In this document: positions 45,946 to 56,988 of the stretch, piece after piece
Position numbering within the stretch: position 1 is the stretch's first letter
Layout: each line of letters begins with the position of its first letter
Assembly (NCBI GenBank): GCA_019054805.1
Contig: JAHQIY010000012.1
Coordinates: forward strand, 1,860,001-1,924,000
Direction: 5' to 3'
From: Brachionus manjavacas
Lineage: Eukaryota; Rotifera; Eurotatoria; Ploima; Brachionidae
Length of the DNA stretch: 64,000 nt
Program-made: the position numbers and the translations under genes
The notes under the pieces: model-generated
Told to the model about the DNA's origin: nothing
The model's input: the letters and a program-made list of their open reading frames with translations, nothing else
The model's database searches: none

Positions 45946-46239
45946 CAAAGATGAAGCTTCTTTTTAAATTTCACTATTCTATTAGTAAAAATTCCAGAAT
46001 TTTAATAATTTTTATTTTTAATTCCTTTAGCTAAAAATTATATTTTAAAATGGACGTTAACACTTGCATATCATATATTTAATAAAAAATACCATAAATT
46101 TATTAAATCATAATGAAATAAAATATTGCATAATATTTTTAATAGATAAACCACAAAAAATATATTTATTACCAAATTTAATAAAAATTTATCAAATAAA
46201 AAAAATATACTAAAAAGAACAAAAAATTACTCAAAATTT
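45946..46239. other. Intergenic, nothing recognised
   Basis: AT-rich sequence without a recognised feature. Confidence 0.3.
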
Positions 46240-46400
46240 TTTTTTTTAACTAGTTACTTTTTTTTGTTTACATTTATTTTTTGGACAAAAAAAATATAAT
46301 TTTTTTTGTAAATGCTTACCACACGTTTCGCACATTTTACTCACACTTTCAGTAGTTTTTTGTCGCTTGCTACTTGGTCCTGGAACTGCACATTTTTTTT
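46240..46400 (-). pseudogene. Transposase-type Cys-rich C-terminus
   Basis: Minus strand reads VPGPSSKRQKTTESVSKMC, then ETCGKHLQKKLYFFCPKNKC, a C-x2-C ... C-x5-C end with basic tail. Such tails are usual for piggyBac-like and some other transposases; no core domain is nearby. Tentative. Confidence 0.3.
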
Positions 46401-46569
46401 CAAAAAAAAATCTTTATTTTTCTATTTTATTTAGTTAATAAATTAAACCAAAAATCATTTAAAGTACTAATGATATTTTATCTTGTTGTCTTTTTTTATA
46501 TGAGAAAATTAGAAAAGATAAAAATAAATATTTTGCATTTTGTTGCAATATTTTTTTATGTTTATTTTA

Positions 46570-47225
46570 TTAAGTCTAGTAGGCTAGGTGACCATATTTC
46601 ACTTATTGAACAATTTTTGTTTTCGGGTTTTGTGAACTTTTAGTTTACTTAATTTTTGTCTTTACGGAAAGGTGAACCAAAATTGGAATATGTGAACAAT
46701 TTTTTAATTAGATGAACAAAAGATTTTTATGGTTTCAGAGGAACACTTCTTTAGCAATATTAATGATATTTTATGAGATTTACTCATCGATATTAGTTAA
46801 GAAACCTTAACTTTTGGTTTAAAGAGCTAAGTAGATTCGAAAGCTTAACTAAATGTTATACTAAATATGTGCTTCAACTGCATTAAGATCATCCCCTGTA
46901 ATAAATTGTCAACATCTCTTTGAGATAATAAAAAAAATTTTCAAAAGAATGTACACTATTTGGCGAATAATAAAAAGTAAAAACAAAAAATAGTTTATTA
47001 TTAAATCTGTTCTTAATACAAAAAATGTGTGGACATTTTTTTTAAAATGAATTACTCAGCTTATACTCAATTTCTTCCATCTCTCAAATTATGTCATTTT
47101 ATTTATATTTTTCAATATTACCTATATTTTTAAATTAGGAACAGTGAACAAATAGTTCACTAAACCCGAGAAAAAGAATTTTTCTCATAATAAGTGAACT
47201 ATGGTTCACCTTCCCGACCTGACCA
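46570..47225. mobile_element. Non-autonomous element with GTGAAC subterminal repeats
   Basis: Imperfect inverted ends of about 60 bp: GGCTAGGTGACCATATTTCA at the left, complement of GAACTATGGTTCACCTTCCC at the right, each followed by an inverted TCGGGTTT-TGTGAAC block. GTGAAC/GTTCAC words recur several times near both ends, as in hAT-type subterminal binding sites. No coding content. Confidence 0.5.
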
Positions 47226-47879
47226 ATTTTATTTAATTTAATTTTAACTTATCAAAAAAGGAAATATTTTTATATATTTTTTCGATGTATATTTGAATTT
47301 CACAGCACCAATTGATTAGATATTTGGACTAGCAAAATTAAAATCAATAAGTGAAATCTGAATACATATTTAAAATGTAAATGTGGTTAGAAATTAAAAA
47401 AAAATACTGTATAATGAACAGTTTTTGAAAGGAAAAAAATGCATTTATATTTTTTAGCTAAAAAATAATCGTTGCAAATTCATTTGTAAAGTTTATTTTG
47501 TAAAAAAAGACATTTTCTTTTTGCCAAAATTGACATTTTTATTTGGAAATCAAAAAAATTAAATAATTTTGCCGAAAGATGAGTCCAAGACCTTTCATTT
47601 AATATATAATTCTATATGAACTCGTTTTTCCTTAATTAATAGTAAAAGGTCCAAATTTCAATGCAAATAGAGTATTGTTCTTTATGGTATTTTTTAATAA
47701 AAAAATGGGTATTATTCATATAACGCGTTTTAAAATTAAATATTGTTTATTATCAGGTTTGTTTACTTTTTAATTTAAGGGATTAAAGTAAAAATGAAAT
47801 TGAAAAAAATTGGGTTTTAACCGAGTCTAAGTTACAAGGCTTATCGCAATTTATACGCCAGACCCACGACATAATTTAC

Positions 47880-49213
47880 AAGGATCAACGGTAGGTCTTA
47901 TCATTACCCATAGTTTTAAAACCCAATTTATTGTCCACATCATTAACAAAAAAAATGGGTTCTCTAGTAAATATAAAAAAAATTATCATTTTGAAAAGAA
48001 AAACACTGAAAATAAGGTTTTTTAAATTAACAATAACAAAAAATGAAAAAATGCTCGAACTTTCAGAATGAATTAATTGAGCTGTAATATTCGTCAAATT
48101 GCCCATTATATAAGCCAATCCTTTGATTATTATCATCTTGGACATGTTTTTCTTTGCTTTATTTTCGTTACTCTCCGAACCTGCCTTTGACTTGGTTATT
48201 TTTTTCTTTTTTTTTCATCGCTATCGAAAACTTGACTAAGGTGAAAATATTTATAACCAGCAAAATCGCAAAAAAAACATATCCTTGAATTATAGACATG
48301 GTGGTTGTTATGCCTTTGCCCATTTTACTGTAGCCAAATTCTGTTATTTCAAAAATGTAACTTGTAAAGTTCACGAAATTCAGAACTTTAGTGCTATCTG
48401 AATTTCACATTTTTGACTCAAAATTCGTAATCTAAGCCCTCAAAAATCCCAAAAAATAAATTTTTTTGAAGGGGGCAAAAAAAAATTTTTTTACACCCAG
48501 GGTTCCAAAAATAGCAAACCCTTTAAAAAGTTGTTGTTCTTTAAGACTCAAAATCTCAAAGATAAAACTTAAATATACTAAAAAATATATATATATTCTG
48601 AAAGAGCATAAAATTCTCTACATGCTAATGTAATTTAGAAAAAAAATAAAAGGGTGTGGCGGTTTTTGTTGGCTAAAAAAAGGAAAAAAATGTGTTTTTT
48701 CTGGTTTAAATCGTATCTCCTCCATGGGATCAATTATGACCCGATATCGTCGATTAATATATTTTTTTATTGGAGGATATGATATATTTTTTTTTTTTTA
48801 AATCTAGACAAAATTCTGAACAATCCTATGGTTTTACTTTTTTCAAATCAGGTATTTCCAAGAATGATGGAGCTTTAAGCCGAAGCAAAAGAAAAGTATT
48901 TGGGTTCTGAGCTTTCAAAAAAATTAATCGACGATATCGGGTCATAATTGATCCCATGGAGGAGATACGATTTAAACCAGAAAAAACACATTTTTTTCCT
49001 TTTTTTAGCCAACAAAAACCGCCACACCCTTTTATTTTTTTGATCCGGCAGCCATGTAATTTAATGAAGAGTTTAATCGTGGCTTTTTGTTCAGAAAAAC
49101 CACAATGTTAAAAAACTGAAAAATTATAATAGTTATTTCAACAAATGCAGTAAATACAAAGCCTATTATGAAATCAAATCTTTCAAAGCTGGTCAATTGA
49201 GTAAACCATGAAG
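47880..49213 (-). pseudogene. Seven-helix receptor-like gene, disrupted by repeat R1
   Basis: Minus-strand pieces in order: MENSSWFTQLTSFERFDFII with TM helix 1 (FDFIIGFVFTAFVEITIIIF, 49213-49032); then, beyond an inserted R1 repeat (49031-48494), VNFTSYIFEITEFG and a helix like TM5 (SIIQGYVFFAILLVINIFTL); a basic loop; and helices like TM6 (MSKMIIIKGLAYIMGNL) and TM7 (NLIFSVFLFKMIIFFIF) ending at 47885. A one-base frame change in an A-run near 48190 joins TM5 to TM6 through ITKSKAGSESNENKAKKN. Nothing like TM2-TM4 is seen, so the gene is probably dead. The helix spacing suggests a rhodopsin-like or chemoreceptor GPCR, but no family motif survives. Confidence 0.45.
48494..49031 (+). repeat. 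Dispersed repeat R1, copy 3, with inverted ends
   Basis: Left part matches R1 copy 1 (CCCAGGGTTCCAAAAATAGC). From 48652 to 49031 it forms a foldback: GGGTGTGGCGGTTTTTGTTG, ending ATATCGTCGATTAATAT, is repeated inverted at 48924-49031. The loop is about 160 bp. It interrupts the receptor-like gene. Confidence 0.75.
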
Positions 49214-49271
49214 AGTTTTCCATTTTTGATTCAAAAAATCTTTTCAGAGTTTTTTTTTTGAACATTAACAA

Positions 49272-49829
49272 CGCTTCTATTTAAACTATTTAACAAAGTG
49301 AACAAAATTTTATTAAAAATTAGACATTTTATTCTTTATTTTTATTTTGGACGAAATTTATTAATTTACGGATTTTTGTTGATTGTATTGGAAATTAAAA
49401 TTTCGATGGATATTGATTGTTGAGAATTTCTAGTAAAAACACATTCCAAGATAAAGGAAATAAAGCCTAAAAAAAAATAGCCTTTGAGAAAATTTTATTA
49501 AAATTATATTTTTTGAAAAGAATTGTCTTTAATTGGAATTTATTTGAAAATGGGGATTTGAATGTTTTTTAATTCGACCGCTTCAATTTAGAAAAATTGA
49601 ATAACTGTTTAATAAAAGGAATAATTAAGTTTTGTAAAATGCTTAAAGTTTAAGCAACTATGCCTAATCCGAAAATTTTGTCTGAAGTTTATTTTGAAAA
49701 AACTCTGCAAAGTAATTGAACAATTGATTATAATGGCGATCGCTCTTAATTGGGCAGTCTAATTAGGGACAAAGGTAGTTTTGACAACCTTTGTTTCGAC
49801 AATTATTATTTCGTCAATCAATTATAATT
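49272..49829. other. Intergenic, nothing recognised
   Basis: AT-rich upstream region of the receptor-like gene. GACAATT-type words occur near 49780-49820 and again at 50735-50760, possibly the ends of a degraded element. Confidence 0.3.
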
Positions 49830-50450
49830 ATTATTAATTTTTTTTTCCTTTTACACGCCTTGTGGAGCATAGGGCCATTTCTCAAGTCGATCTTTTGGCT
49901 TTACCATTTCTTCTCCCCATGTCATTCCCATATCGATGAGCTCTTTCGTGATTGTTTACCGCCGTGTTACTGATGATCGTTCTTGAGGTGTCCATTGAAG
50001 GGCTCTTATTGGTTTCCGTATTTCTTTCATTCTAAGTACATGCCCGAGCCATCGCAGTCTTTTGTTCTTAATGGATTGACTTAATGGCTCTGAATTTGTT
50101 TTTGTGTAAAAGTCAGCATTCGACACTGTCTCAGGCTAGAAAATAGCACTCTTTGTAAAGTTGTGTTTGAAACCACAACACTGTGGAACGCCACATATAA
50201 AATTAGTGATCTTGTGTAGCTTATGTAGGTGCCCTTTTTGAGCTGGTTTCTTTTACTTCGTTAGCACAATGGTTTATAAAGTTCCTCTTACCACGCCTTG
50301 CTCCTTTTTTCACAAGCCTGTTCTCAATTCCAAAAGATGCTTCTAATTTCTCGTGGATTCGATCAGATTTTGCTTGAAGCATTTTCGCTTTCAGTACGCA
50401 TGTCTCATCGGATATCCATCTTTTCCTTTGTTGTTTTACCAATCCGAGAA
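49830..50450 (-). mobile_element. RTE-type LINE fragment
   Basis: Minus strand reads RKRWISDETCVLKAKMLQAK and KKGARRGKRNFINHCANEVK, the linker between endonuclease and RT in LINEs of the type often annotated as craniofacial-development-like. After a jump over the RT comes KNKRLRWLGHVLRMKEIRKP and ELIDMGMTWGEEMVKPKDR, their C-terminus. So the RT core is deleted. A family different from LINE-A and the CR1/L2-like one. Confidence 0.7.
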
Positions 50451-50865
50451 CCTATTATTTATCATTATACGATCAATTTGGTTTTAAAAATTATTATTGA
50501 ATATAATAAATTAAATTTAGAATTGTTTATAAGTGGTTTGTCTATTTTTTGATTGATAAAATTTATGCTCGCTTTTTTATCCTTTTTTTATTTCTCTATT
50601 TTAATCGAATTATGGTATTCTCTTTTTTACAATAAAAAATTATTCTATTTTTTCCTGTAAAAATCATTCTCTATTTTTAAAATTCTCTTTTATGAACGTT
50701 AACCATTATTTAAGAATAAAAAAATAAATTGACAATTGACAATTCGACAAAAAAATTAAAGAAAAAACATTTACGCTTTTAAGACAACTAAAAGTGACAA
50801 ATTTTCGAAAAATTCAAAAACTGTAACACTTTAAAAGCCATTGAGTCTCTTATTTTCATTATTGA
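50451..50865. other. Intergenic, nothing recognised
   Basis: AT-rich sequence leading into the truncated LINE-A copy. Confidence 0.3.
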
Positions 50866-53800
50866 ACCGAAAAATGATGAGGTCTTCTATAGGAATGATG
50901 TTCATGTTTTCAATTCTAAGTCAACCACCGGAATAAACCTTAACTCTAGCCAAATAGACCTTCCTCCTGGAAGTAGAAACCAATCCTGCTCAAGTGTTCT
51001 AAGTAACTGGGAAAGTCGGTTAAAAACACTTCCCTCAACGAATAACTTGGATCCAAACTTGGATTCACTTAACCAAAGCTCTTCAAGTACCAAAAAATCA
51101 TTAATACCCAAACCAAAAACATTGTCAAAGTCTAAAAAAACTCTTAAACAAAGCGAAAATAAAACAAACGATGATTTCAAACTTCCGAATAACTCGTACA
51201 GACGTCCTTCTCTTCCAAATAAATCTAGTTCAGTAAAACGACCGAGTGAAAAAACTTTTAATAAAAGTTTTAAACGAGATAAATTTGATGGACAACTGGA
51301 TGAAAGCGAAATCGTTAACGAAGCCGCCAAGTTATTAAATATCCAAAAATGAACAAGAAGACAAATCAATCAACTTTAAGAACAAAACCTCTTAATAATA
51401 CAAGGTTAGTAATTACACACTGGAATTGTCTTCATTTACCTAGTAGGGTTCATCTCTTAGCCAATTTTTTAGCTCAAAAATGTCCCGAAATGTCCACGCA
51501 ACAAGTATGGAGGTGGTGTAGCTATTTTAATTAAAGAAGGAATTGAATTTATACAAGATTTTTCTAATGAGGAATTCAATTCCGAACTGCTTTGTATAAA
51601 ATTATACTTAGGAAAGAATAATGAATTAGTTGTTTTTAATCTTTATAACCCACTCAATGTTCTTCTGAACTTCGAGCTTTTTAAAACAATTAATAAAAAG
51701 TGTAGGAACTACATCTTGGGTGGTGATCTAAACGCTAGAACAAAGCAAATAGGCTGCGTTGGGGAAAATGAAAATGGCATAATATTGGAAAGAATAATCA
51801 ATGAGTTAGACTTTTCAGTAATCAATGATAAGCGTCCTCCTTTCAATATTTTTAATAAGAATTACTTTGAAATTCTTGACCTTTTTTTAGTTTCATCTTC
51901 TTTAATTGACAAAATAACCGACTTTAGTGTCTTAAATAGTCAAGACATGACTAGTGACCATTTTCCAATCGAAGCATCGATTGATATGGGCTATCTAGTA
52001 GAAAACAAATCAGCAGCTAAAAGGTTTAACTATAAGAAAGCAAACTGGCAATTATTCAGCGAGATTTTAAATTCTCAAATAGTGAATATCACTGAAAGTT
52101 CCCTCACAATAGACCAACTAAATGATAAAATTACAGAAAAAATTATTTCTGCTTCACATAAAAGCATTCCATATCTTTCTAAGAAAATCTACAAAAAGAG
52201 TCTTCCACCGAACATTGTTAATTTGATCAAAGAACGTAGGAAAGTAAGAAGAAACTTCCAGAAAACTCGCTGTCAAAAGGTAAAACAAAAATTTAATCAA
52301 CTTACATCTGAGTTAAAGGCCTCTTTAAAAAAATTTTGGAATCAAAATTGGTTTGATTTTATTGAGAGGATGGGAAAAAACCCACTGACAAGTAGACCTT
52401 TTTGGAAAAAAATAAATAAATTTAGAACAAAAAAAGGATCAAATTTAATTCCTAATTTGATTTTAAATGAAAATGAATTCAAAACTAATGAAGAAAAGGG
52501 AAAATACTTCGGAGAACTCTTATCTTCAATATTTAGTCCTAATTCTGATTTAATTGATTCTGAGAAAGATATCGAAATACTAAATTCTAACTCTGATTTC
52601 TTTAGAAATTATGATCGGTGTTATTTTAATGATCCAATCTGCTTAAATGAATTAATTATGGCTTAAAAAGATGGAAAAATGAAGCGGCCTCAGGACCTGA
52701 CCAAATGCATAATTTAATGTTAAAAAACTTACCTTGAAATTCATTAATAGAAATCATAGAACTTTTTAATTTATCCCTTAGAGAAGGTAGAGTCCCTAAA
52801 GCGTGGAAAATATCGAACATTACTATGATTCAAAAAAAAGCCTCTTCTTTACAAGATCCTTTAAATTATAGACCAATAAGTATAACGAGTTGTTTAGGAA
52901 AGTTACTGGAACGCATAGTTTATTCAAGATTAAACAATTTTTTGGAACAAAATTCACTCCTTATCCAGGAGCAATCTGGATTTAGGAAACACCGGCGAAC
53001 AGCAGATAATCTTTTATTTTTAATTCAAAAAATTGTGGAATCATTTAATAGAAAAAAAAGAGTTTGTGGCCTTTTTTTTGATATTTCTAAAGCCTTTGAT
53101 AGGGTTTGGCATGAAGGTCTACTTTTTAAATTGATTAAAATGAATCCACCTCATTACTTGACTAACTGGATTAGATCCTTTTTAGATAGTAGGACATTTA
53201 AGGTAAATGTGAATGACCATCTGAGCGAAGAATATCAAATAACTGCAGGTGTTCCTCAAGGCTCAGTAATTAGTCTTCTTTTATTTAGTATATATATTAA
53301 TGACATCCCCAAAAGAAACAAAACAAATAACGAATACTCTCTGCTTTTCGCAGATGATCTAGTAACATTCTTCAATTATAACAAAAAGGGGAACCTAGAA
53401 AATAAGATTAATAAATACCTCAACGAACTAGAAAAATGGCTTATTAAATGGAAAATGAAGATATCAGTTGAAAAGTCGTGTTCAGTAGTCTTTTATAGGT
53501 ACAAAAAAGAGAGTGATAATCTTAACTTAAAAATTTATGGAAACAGAATAGTGAGCCAAAAAGAAATCAAATTTCTTGGTATTAAATTTGATTCTAAGTT
53601 AAATTTTAATATACTGGTAGACGAAATTAAAGAACGCTGCAATAACAGGCTAAATATTATTAAGATATTGTCAAACAAAAATTGGGGTCTTAATCAAAAC
53701 ACACTAGGAAATTTATATAAATCTTTAGTCGGATCGATTTTAGACTATTCTTTTCCTTGCTTAAATTCATTTTCAGAAAATAATATCAAAAAACTACAAG

Positions 53801-54290
53801 CAATTCAGAATACAGCAGTAAGATCTATCCTTAAGTTAAAATATGATACTCCCTCCAACATCGTGCAACATGAAGCTTTTAATAAACTAAAATTACTAAC
53901 AGTCTCGAATCGTCTTTTTGAGTTGAGCGAGAAATATGTTGGGACAGGACTGAGTCATTCTATTCCATTGGTTGAAAGACTGGTGAAAGAATACAAAGAA
54001 GGTTTCGAATCAAGATATATTGAATACCCAACTCCATTGTGTAATTGCTACCTTACTATTTCTTCTTTTTTTCCTGAAACTTGAACTATTTAAACATGTG
54101 CCACATGAAACAATCTTTTCCAATTTATGTCTTTTCAACTTTAATTTTTTTTTAACTTATTTACTCTATTTTGATTCTTTTTTTTATCTAATTTTATTTA
54201 CTTTAATTTTATTTTTATTTTATTTTTTTTATTTTATTTTTAATTTATTCTGAGGGAGCTTTAGCTCGGTACAGAAAACAAATAAAATAA
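50866..54290 (+). mobile_element. LINE-A, longest copy (jockey-like non-LTR)
   Basis: Starts inside ORF1 (the zinc-knuckle half seen at 18.2 kb is absent); ORF1 ends at 51352 and ORF2 starts at 51349, an ATGA overlap suggesting termination-reinitiation. ORF2 holds an AP-type endonuclease (GVAILIKEGIEF near 51.53 kb, YILGGDLNARTKQIGC at 51.71 kb, SDHFPIEASI at 51.95 kb). The reverse transcriptase follows (LNYRPISITSCLGKLLERI, QEQSGFRKHRRTADN, LFFDISKAFDRVWHEGLLFK, TAGVPQGSVISLLLF, LLFADDLV), then a C-terminal region to the stop at 54082-54084. It is interrupted by frame changes near 51.5 kb and a TAA at 52664 and another stop near 52736, so inactive. The 3' end has a GAGCTTTAGCTC hairpin, CGGTACAGAAAACAAATAAA and an A-rich tail. 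Confidence 0.95.
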
Positions 54291-54439
54291 AAAAAAAATA
54301 AAAATAAATATTTATTTTATTTTCAAATAATACGAATTTGTTTGCTCTCTTATGTGATTCACCAATGCCGACAGTAGTTGTAAAGCTATATTTTTACTCA
54401 TAACCGCGTTCATCAACAAGAAGCCAACTAGGTAGAGTG

Positions 54440-54562
54440 GAGTGGTTAACAACAAATAGAGTGGTTAACGCGTGGAACAAATTACCGACTGAAGTTGTTA
54501 ATGCATAATCTAAAAATGATTTCAAAAACAAACTTGATAATTATCTAAAACAAAACACATAA
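54440..54562 (+). mobile_element. CR1/L2-like LINE 3' end
   Basis: Reads RVVNAWNKLPTEVVNA, then SKNDFKNKLDNYLKQNT and a stop: the C-terminus seen in the 63.2-kb LINE (VVNDWNSLLVDVVEA, FKSKLDKWL). It lies directly upstream of the SINE. Confidence 0.65.
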
Positions 54563-54599
54563 TTTATTTATTTTTTTTTATTTATATTTACATAAGTGT

Positions 54600-54980
54600 G
54601 TCATTTAGAGCCCGTTTAGCCAAATGGTTTGCGTGTTAGTCATGCAAGCAGAGGATCGAGGGTTCAAAACCCGCTAAGGGTGAATAAAACTTCAAAATAT
54701 CTTTGCAATACGGGGCGAATGTTTAAACCTATTTCATCATAAAAATAGGGGGACCAGTTTCGACTGGGTAATAATTGCGGTGTAGATGATCAACTCGATT
54801 CAGTAGCCTCTGTGTCAGATCGGAGCCGTTGCTCAAAAAAGGTACTTGAAAAGGAGATGAGCGCCTCCCCATTATCCACAAGGATAGAATAGGGACAATT
54901 ATTTAAGTGTGTCATAATGATGGATTATGTTGAAATCAGACAGCTACCATAGCAAGTCTATACAGCTAGTTTGCTGTAGC

Positions 54981-55015
<35 letters not shown>
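54600..55015 (+). mobile_element. tRNA-derived SINE with (TTA)n tail
   Basis: Head 54605-54680 folds roughly like a tRNA: A box TTAGCCAAATGG, a TTGCGTG-TTAGT-CATGCAA anticodon arm, B box GGGTTCAAAACCC, and partly paired CCC/GGG ends. The body contains CCAGTTTCGACTGGG, a self-complementary block also seen as a conserved piece in some SINEs. The 3' end is about 11 TTA/ATT units at 54983-55015. The acceptor stem is poor and no CCA-type end follows, so it is not a working tRNA. Confidence 0.75.
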
Positions 55016-56988
55016 GGTGAGCCGTCTCTTTTAGTTTTAGAGGAAGGAATTAATTTTTAAACTTTGTAAATGGTTAATTAGTTGATCCTTAATGAAAAAA
55101 AAATAAAATAGAGAACACAAAAAATTAAGATGTTTTATGCACTTTTTCAATTTTGCTTAGTAATTAAAAAAAATTTATTTTGTCATGATTGTAATCTAAA
55201 TAAACTTTTTCGAAATGAAATTTTGCTAAGTTAATCTTCGTCAAAATAAATTTTGTCAAAATAATCCATGTCTAACAAAACATTGTCAAAATAATTTGTC
55301 GAAATAGAAATAACTTTTATACAGAACTTAAATTATCTCTTTAAGAAAAAAAGTTATTCAAACTCTTCTGAATTGAAAATAAAGAATTATAGAGAACCTC
55401 ACAACCTTTCTAATTTTTTTTAGTTTAAAAGTCATAATAAACTGGAAGATAAAAGTAACAAATAAAAAAATAATTTTAAAGTAAAATTTTATTTTATTTA
55501 GCATTTTATTATTATTTTTCAATAATATCTTTTTGTAATTTCAATTTCAAGTCGGTTCGTTTATTTATTCATATCTGGTTACTGAGAGAATTATAATACA
55601 CTACTAAACTGTTTTCTGGTACCTTACTTCAGCGACCATGATCCTTTTTTAACAATTCAGCTTCAAAGACATTTCATTTGTCTAATGTTTACAATAGTGC
55701 CTATGGGTCTGTCTATCCGATCTTCTCGTTAGGCGTATTGGAGCAGCTATAAATGCTCATGGTTAAGTTAATCAACTTTCCAGTGATATCGACTAAGATA
55801 TCGCTATATCACAATTTGATTGTCCGATTACTTCATTTTAATTGAATACTTCAATATTTGTCAGTAACAAAAGTTATGGCTTGACTTTATTATGAATTAA
55901 ATTTTCGACCATCATCAATTTAGTATTTTTACTTGAATTCGGAGCCTTTTTTGTTTTATATCTTTGGTGTCAAAGGGTATTTGTTTTGTTTTGAGCTTTC
56001 ATTGCAGCTTCATTCCTAATCATATTGAAGAAGATAACTGAAAAAATTTGGTACGGTGATTTAGTGACCATCCTTTGTTCTAAAACACTAACATGCTTTA
56101 GTAACCCAAAAATGAGTATTTATGCGATTTAAAATATTATTTCATACCTTGTTTTAATTAACATTTAATTTTGTTTCTTTACTTCTAAATATTTCATTTA
56201 AATACTTTACCATTACTAATCATGACTTAGACATAAATTAAAGTTGGATAAAAATATAAGTATCCTTGTTATTGTTGTCTTAAAATTCACTCTAATTATT
56301 TCTTTTCCTAATAAATAATTTAAAATTTGAATTCGTAACACTTAAGTTGTGGCCAGACTTGAGTGTAGCTAATTAATCTAAAAATATGAAAATTCATTTC
56401 AATCACCCTTCAAGGAATTATTTTTTTCAATAAATATTTTTTTTAATCTAAGATCATTTTTTAATAAAAAAAAATAATCAAATTTTTGTTAATATTTAGA
56501 TTTGAGAGCATAGTTAGTCATAAGGGGGATAATTTGAGCCATCCGTCCTTCTACTGTTAAGATTCTTAGACTTTTTAAATTAATTTAAAAAAATCAAGTT
56601 ATAAATTTGGCTTGAAGTCATATGAGTTTTATGAAATTTTTTCCTCTTTACAATTTTTGTTTAGAATATTGAAAAAAATAAAAATATTCTATAAATGTGA
56701 ATTTTTATTCGAAACAAAATAATTTATCATATGTTAGTGCATTTTATTGTTCATTTTAATGCTGATTAAAAGTTTAAATCTTTAAAATAAATCATATACA
56801 GTTTTTTTTTGTTTTTTTTTTAAATTAAAAATCGTATAACTAAATAGTTTATGAAAAAAAAGGTAAAAATCACGCCTAATAAGGCCGCTTCTCTCAAAAA
56901 CAATGTCTTTGACTAATTCTCCTTTTTTTCTCTATTGATTAAAAATAATTTTAGATAAATTTAAAATTTTATGAAGCAAGAATAATTT
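55016..56988. other. Intergenic with repeat R2 and TCAAAATAA words
   Basis: TCAAAATAA-type words recur at 55230-55310. Repeat R2, copy 2, lies at about 55680-55830. The rest is unrecognised; the last part is the 3' flank of the Z-disc-like gene. Confidence 0.4.
55680..55830 (+). repeat. Dispersed repeat R2, copy 2
   Basis: Matches 3541-3720: TCTATCCGATCTTC, TTAGGCGTATTGGAGCAGC, GCTCATGGTTAAGTTAATCA and TATCGCTATATCAC. Diverged, non-coding. Confidence 0.55.

Noticed and set aside
46374-46643. Plus-strand 89-codon hydrophobic frame
   Set aside because: Phe/Ile/Leu-rich noise spanning a transposase tail and an element end.
50221-50442. Basic minus-strand 73-codon frame as a host gene
   Set aside because: It matches the linker region of RTE-type LINEs, followed by their C-terminus.
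51047-51352. 101-codon frame as a host gene
   Set aside because: It is the C-terminal end of LINE-A ORF1, overlapping ORF2 by ATGA.
54605-54680. tRNA gene at the SINE head
   Set aside because: A and B boxes are present, but the acceptor stem pairs poorly, and the sequence continues into a SINE body with a TTA tail.
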